Source of the DNA: Dethiosulfatarculus sandiegensis
GTDB lineage: Bacteria > Desulfobacterota > Desulfarculia > Desulfarculales > Desulfarculaceae
DNA: 64,000 bases
Assembly (NCBI RefSeq): GCF_000931935.2
Contig: NZ_AZAC01000019.1
Location: 1-64,000 of the forward strand
Direction of reading: 5' to 3'
The position numbers and the translations under genes are program-made. The notes under the pieces were generated by a model. The model was given only the letters and a program-made list of their open reading frames with translations, made no database searches and had not been told where the DNA came from. Shown in pieces: positions 62,207 to 64,000 of this stretch; positions within the stretch are counted from its first letter, which is position 1; each line of letters opens with the position of its first letter.

Positions 62207-64000
62207 ATGCGTAACAAAACCCGGCTGACTATTTTGGTAATGATCTTGTCAATCTGTGCGCAAAACACCATAACCTGGGCGAACACCCACAATTTGGAGG
62301 AAATTTCGGTTACCGCTCAAAAATATGAACAAGACCCGCAAAGCGTACCCATAAGCCTTGATCATTTTTCGGAAGTGCAACTGGAAGATTCTAAAATAAA
62401 CAACTTATTTGATCTTCTCACCTTCAGCCCCAACACCCACATGTTGGAAAGGTCTTGCGAGCATATTGTGGTGATCAGGGGAATATCGCCTTTCCGGGGC
62501 TGCACCTACTCGCCGGCCGCATTTTATGTGGACGAGGTGAGCTATCCTTTGCATTACATGCAAAACATAGAACTGTTTGAGCTGGAGCGCGCGGAAATAC
62601 TGAAAGGCCCCCAGGGCACCCTGTATGGCCGCAACGCCGAGTCCGGGGTTATCAGCCTTTTCACCAAACAGCCCGGAAACCAGGTAAAAGGCAACATATC
62701 GGCCGATTATGGAAATTACAACACCCTCCGCACAATTGCCGGTGTCAGCGGCCCGGTTATCGAAGACAAACTCTTCTTGGGCCTGTCTGGAATGTACTAT
62801 TCCACCAACGGTTATGTTGAAAACATAGCCAATGGAGATGACAAGGCAGCCGATAAAAACAGAGCCTCCGGCCGGGCCAATCTGCGCTGGACGCCCTCGG
62901 AATCCTGGGACATATCACTCCTGGCCGATTTTATAACCGCAGATGATCATGGCGGCGAGTCCCGCGTGTTATCCGGGCCGATGGCCACCGAACCTCACAA
63001 AAACCGCAGAGACACAGACGCTTTTTTACGGCAGGACTGGAACAGCCAGACTCTGCGGGCCAAATACACCACCGACACCGTCAAAGTGGTGTCCGTCACC
63101 AACACGCTTTATCAAACCCTGGAAAAAGTCAACGACGCCGACCTGTGGGACAACCCCGGGATGAAAGCCATTAATCCCATTGATATGACCGAAAGGCAGT
63201 ACAGCCAGGAGTTGCGGGTTTCCTCTACCTATGACAGCCCTTTGCAATGGCTTTTGGGGGCCTACGGATTTATCGAGGACTCACATTTTGATTACCGCTA
63301 TGAAGTCCTTTCCGCCAACAGTATCTACATGCGCCCGGTGACCGATGTCGACACCAACGGCTATGCCTTTTTCGGCCAGGCCACCTACACCATGTTCGAC
63401 AAACTTCATCTCACCCTTGGTCTTCGTTTTGACCACCAAAGCATGGAAGGCGACCTGCGCGATGACGTAAAAAAGGTCCGCTACAGTAAAGACCTTGAGT
63501 TCAACGAAGTGTTGCCCAAGATGTCATTATCTTATGACATTGACCCCGACGTCATGGTCTATGCCTCGGCGGCCAAGGGATATATGGTGGGCGGCTACAA
63601 CTGGGGCCTGACCGGAACCATCGATACTTTCTGTTTTGATCCAGAATACACCTGGAACTACGAGGTGGGGGTGAAATCCAAATGGCTCGACAATAAACTT
63701 ATGGCCAATCTGTCTGTTTTTTATATCTCCATTGACGATAAACAGGTCTCGGAATTGCACCCCACCATAGCAGCCACCACCATAACCAACGCGGCCGAAG
63801 CGACCTCAAAGGGCTTCGAGTTCCAGTTGCAGGCGAAACCGCTATCCTGTCTGGATATATTCGGCGGTTTTGGATACACCGAGGCCACATTCGACAAGTT
63901 CAACGCCACGGTGTGGAACAGCACCGGCACAGCCCTTACAACCAAAAATTATGAGGGGAACCACCTCACATATGCACCGAAATACACCTACAACTTCGGC
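62207..64000 (+). CDS. TonB-dependent outer-membrane receptor, 3' end outside the window
   Basis: 598 codons are visible and continue beyond the right edge. GGAG six bases before ATG 62207 marks the start, followed by a signal peptide (TRLTILVMILSICAQNTITW, cut near A-NTH). A TonB box-like EEISVTAQKYEQ follows, then the plug domain (about 40-150: VVIRGISPFRG, LKGPQGTLYGRNAESGVISL). After that come beta-barrel strands with FFGQATYTMFDKLHLTLGLR and ASAAKGYMVGGYNWG. It resembles FyuA/pesticin-type siderophore receptors. An in-frame ATG at 62186 also exists. With the AraC regulator and permease it makes a siderophore uptake set. Confidence 0.9.
   Translation, partial: MRNKTRLTILVMILSICAQNTITWANTHNLEEISVTAQKYEQDPQSVPISLDHFSEVQLEDSKINNLFDLLTFSPNTHMLERSCEHIVVIRGISPFRGCTYSPAAFYVDEVSYPLHYMQNIELFELERAEILKGPQGTLYGRNAESGVISLFTKQPGNQVKGNISADYGNYNTLRTIAGVSGPVIEDKLFLGLSGMYYSTNGYVENIANGDDKAADKNRASGRANLRWTPSESWDISLLADFITADDHGGESRVLSGPMATEPHKNRRDTDAFLRQDWNSQTLRAKYTTDTVKVVSVTNTLYQTLEKVNDADLWDNPGMKAINPIDMTERQYSQELRVSSTYDSPLQWLLGAYGFIEDSHFDYRYEVLSANSIYMRPVTDVDTNGYAFFGQATYTMFDKLHLTLGLRFDHQSMEGDLRDDVKKVRYSKDLEFNEVLPKMSLSYDIDPDVMVYASAAKGYMVGGYNWGLTGTIDTFCFDPEYTWNYEVGVKSKWLDNKLMANLSVFYISIDDKQVSELHPTIAATTITNAAEATSKGFEFQLQAKPLSCLDIFGGFGYTEATFDKFNATVWNSTGTALTTKNYEGNHLTYAPKYTYNFG

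Overview
The window looks like a chromosome segment of a Gram-negative, probably anaerobic bacterium of the Desulfobacterota/deltaproteobacterial kind. The basis is a TonB-dependent receptor and periplasmic binding proteins, heavy use of PAS/GAF/HDOD/c-di-GMP signalling, a sigma54 activator, a siaABCD-type switch, and alternating AT-rich signalling and GC-rich metabolic blocks. Taxonomy is inferred from gene content only.

Layout. 0.3-6.4 kb (+): an IclR regulator, then a periplasmic binding protein, a GAF-PAS histidine kinase and a REC-HDOD output protein forming one signalling unit. 6.5-16.6 kb (-): prephenate dehydratase, then a peptide-type ABC transporter (SBP, two permeases, two ATPases) co-directional with a C45-type acyltransferase/amidase, an M20 amidohydrolase and a second IclR regulator. 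16.6-17.9 kb is a long AT-rich gene-poor stretch. 17.9-21.8 kb (+): a binding-protein ABC importer of the Fe3+/polyamine/phosphonate type. 21.9-25.7 kb (-): AI-2E-family membrane protein, MFS transporter, secreted alpha/beta hydrolase. 25.7-27.1 kb: a decayed zone with a frameshifted remnant, an IS481-family remnant and a hydrolase pseudogene cut by it. 27.3-31.1 kb (-): siaA-B-C-D-like operon ending in a diguanylate cyclase. It is divergent from a PAS-GGDEF-EAL protein (31.6-34.6 kb) with a degenerate GGDEF site. 34.9-36.1 kb: Hsp20 and a secreted phospholipase A2-like protein. 36.4-41.9 kb (+): MarR regulator with proV, proW and two tandem proX genes for glycine betaine/proline betaine uptake. 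42.3-43.1 kb: TIM-barrel isomerase-like gene. 43.3-44.9 kb: a second IS481 remnant and a broken mscS.

45.5-53.3 kb (+) is the most interesting part. A PAS-sigma54 activator is followed by a GC-rich, strongly codon-biased operon: an adenine-deaminase-family amidohydrolase, an NCS1 nucleobase permease, a cyclase-family hydrolase, a formimidoyltransferase and a formimino-THF cyclodeaminase. I read it as a purine (or related N-heterocycle) catabolic operon that feeds one-carbon units into tetrahydrofolate. The amidohydrolase has Asn where adenine deaminases have a metal-binding His, so its reaction may not be adenine deamination.

53.4-64.0 kb: a STAND NTPase with eight near-identical 46-residue TPR units (-), a chemoreceptor (+), then an AraC regulator, an RhtX/FptX-type siderophore permease and a TonB-dependent receptor that runs off the right edge. 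This last set is a siderophore-uptake module with no biosynthesis genes in view.

Structured DNA between genes includes several strong hairpin terminators, a two-copy dispersed double-hairpin element (21.8 and 42.0 kb), and G/C homopolymer runs of 8-9. I found no rRNA, tRNA or CRISPR array.
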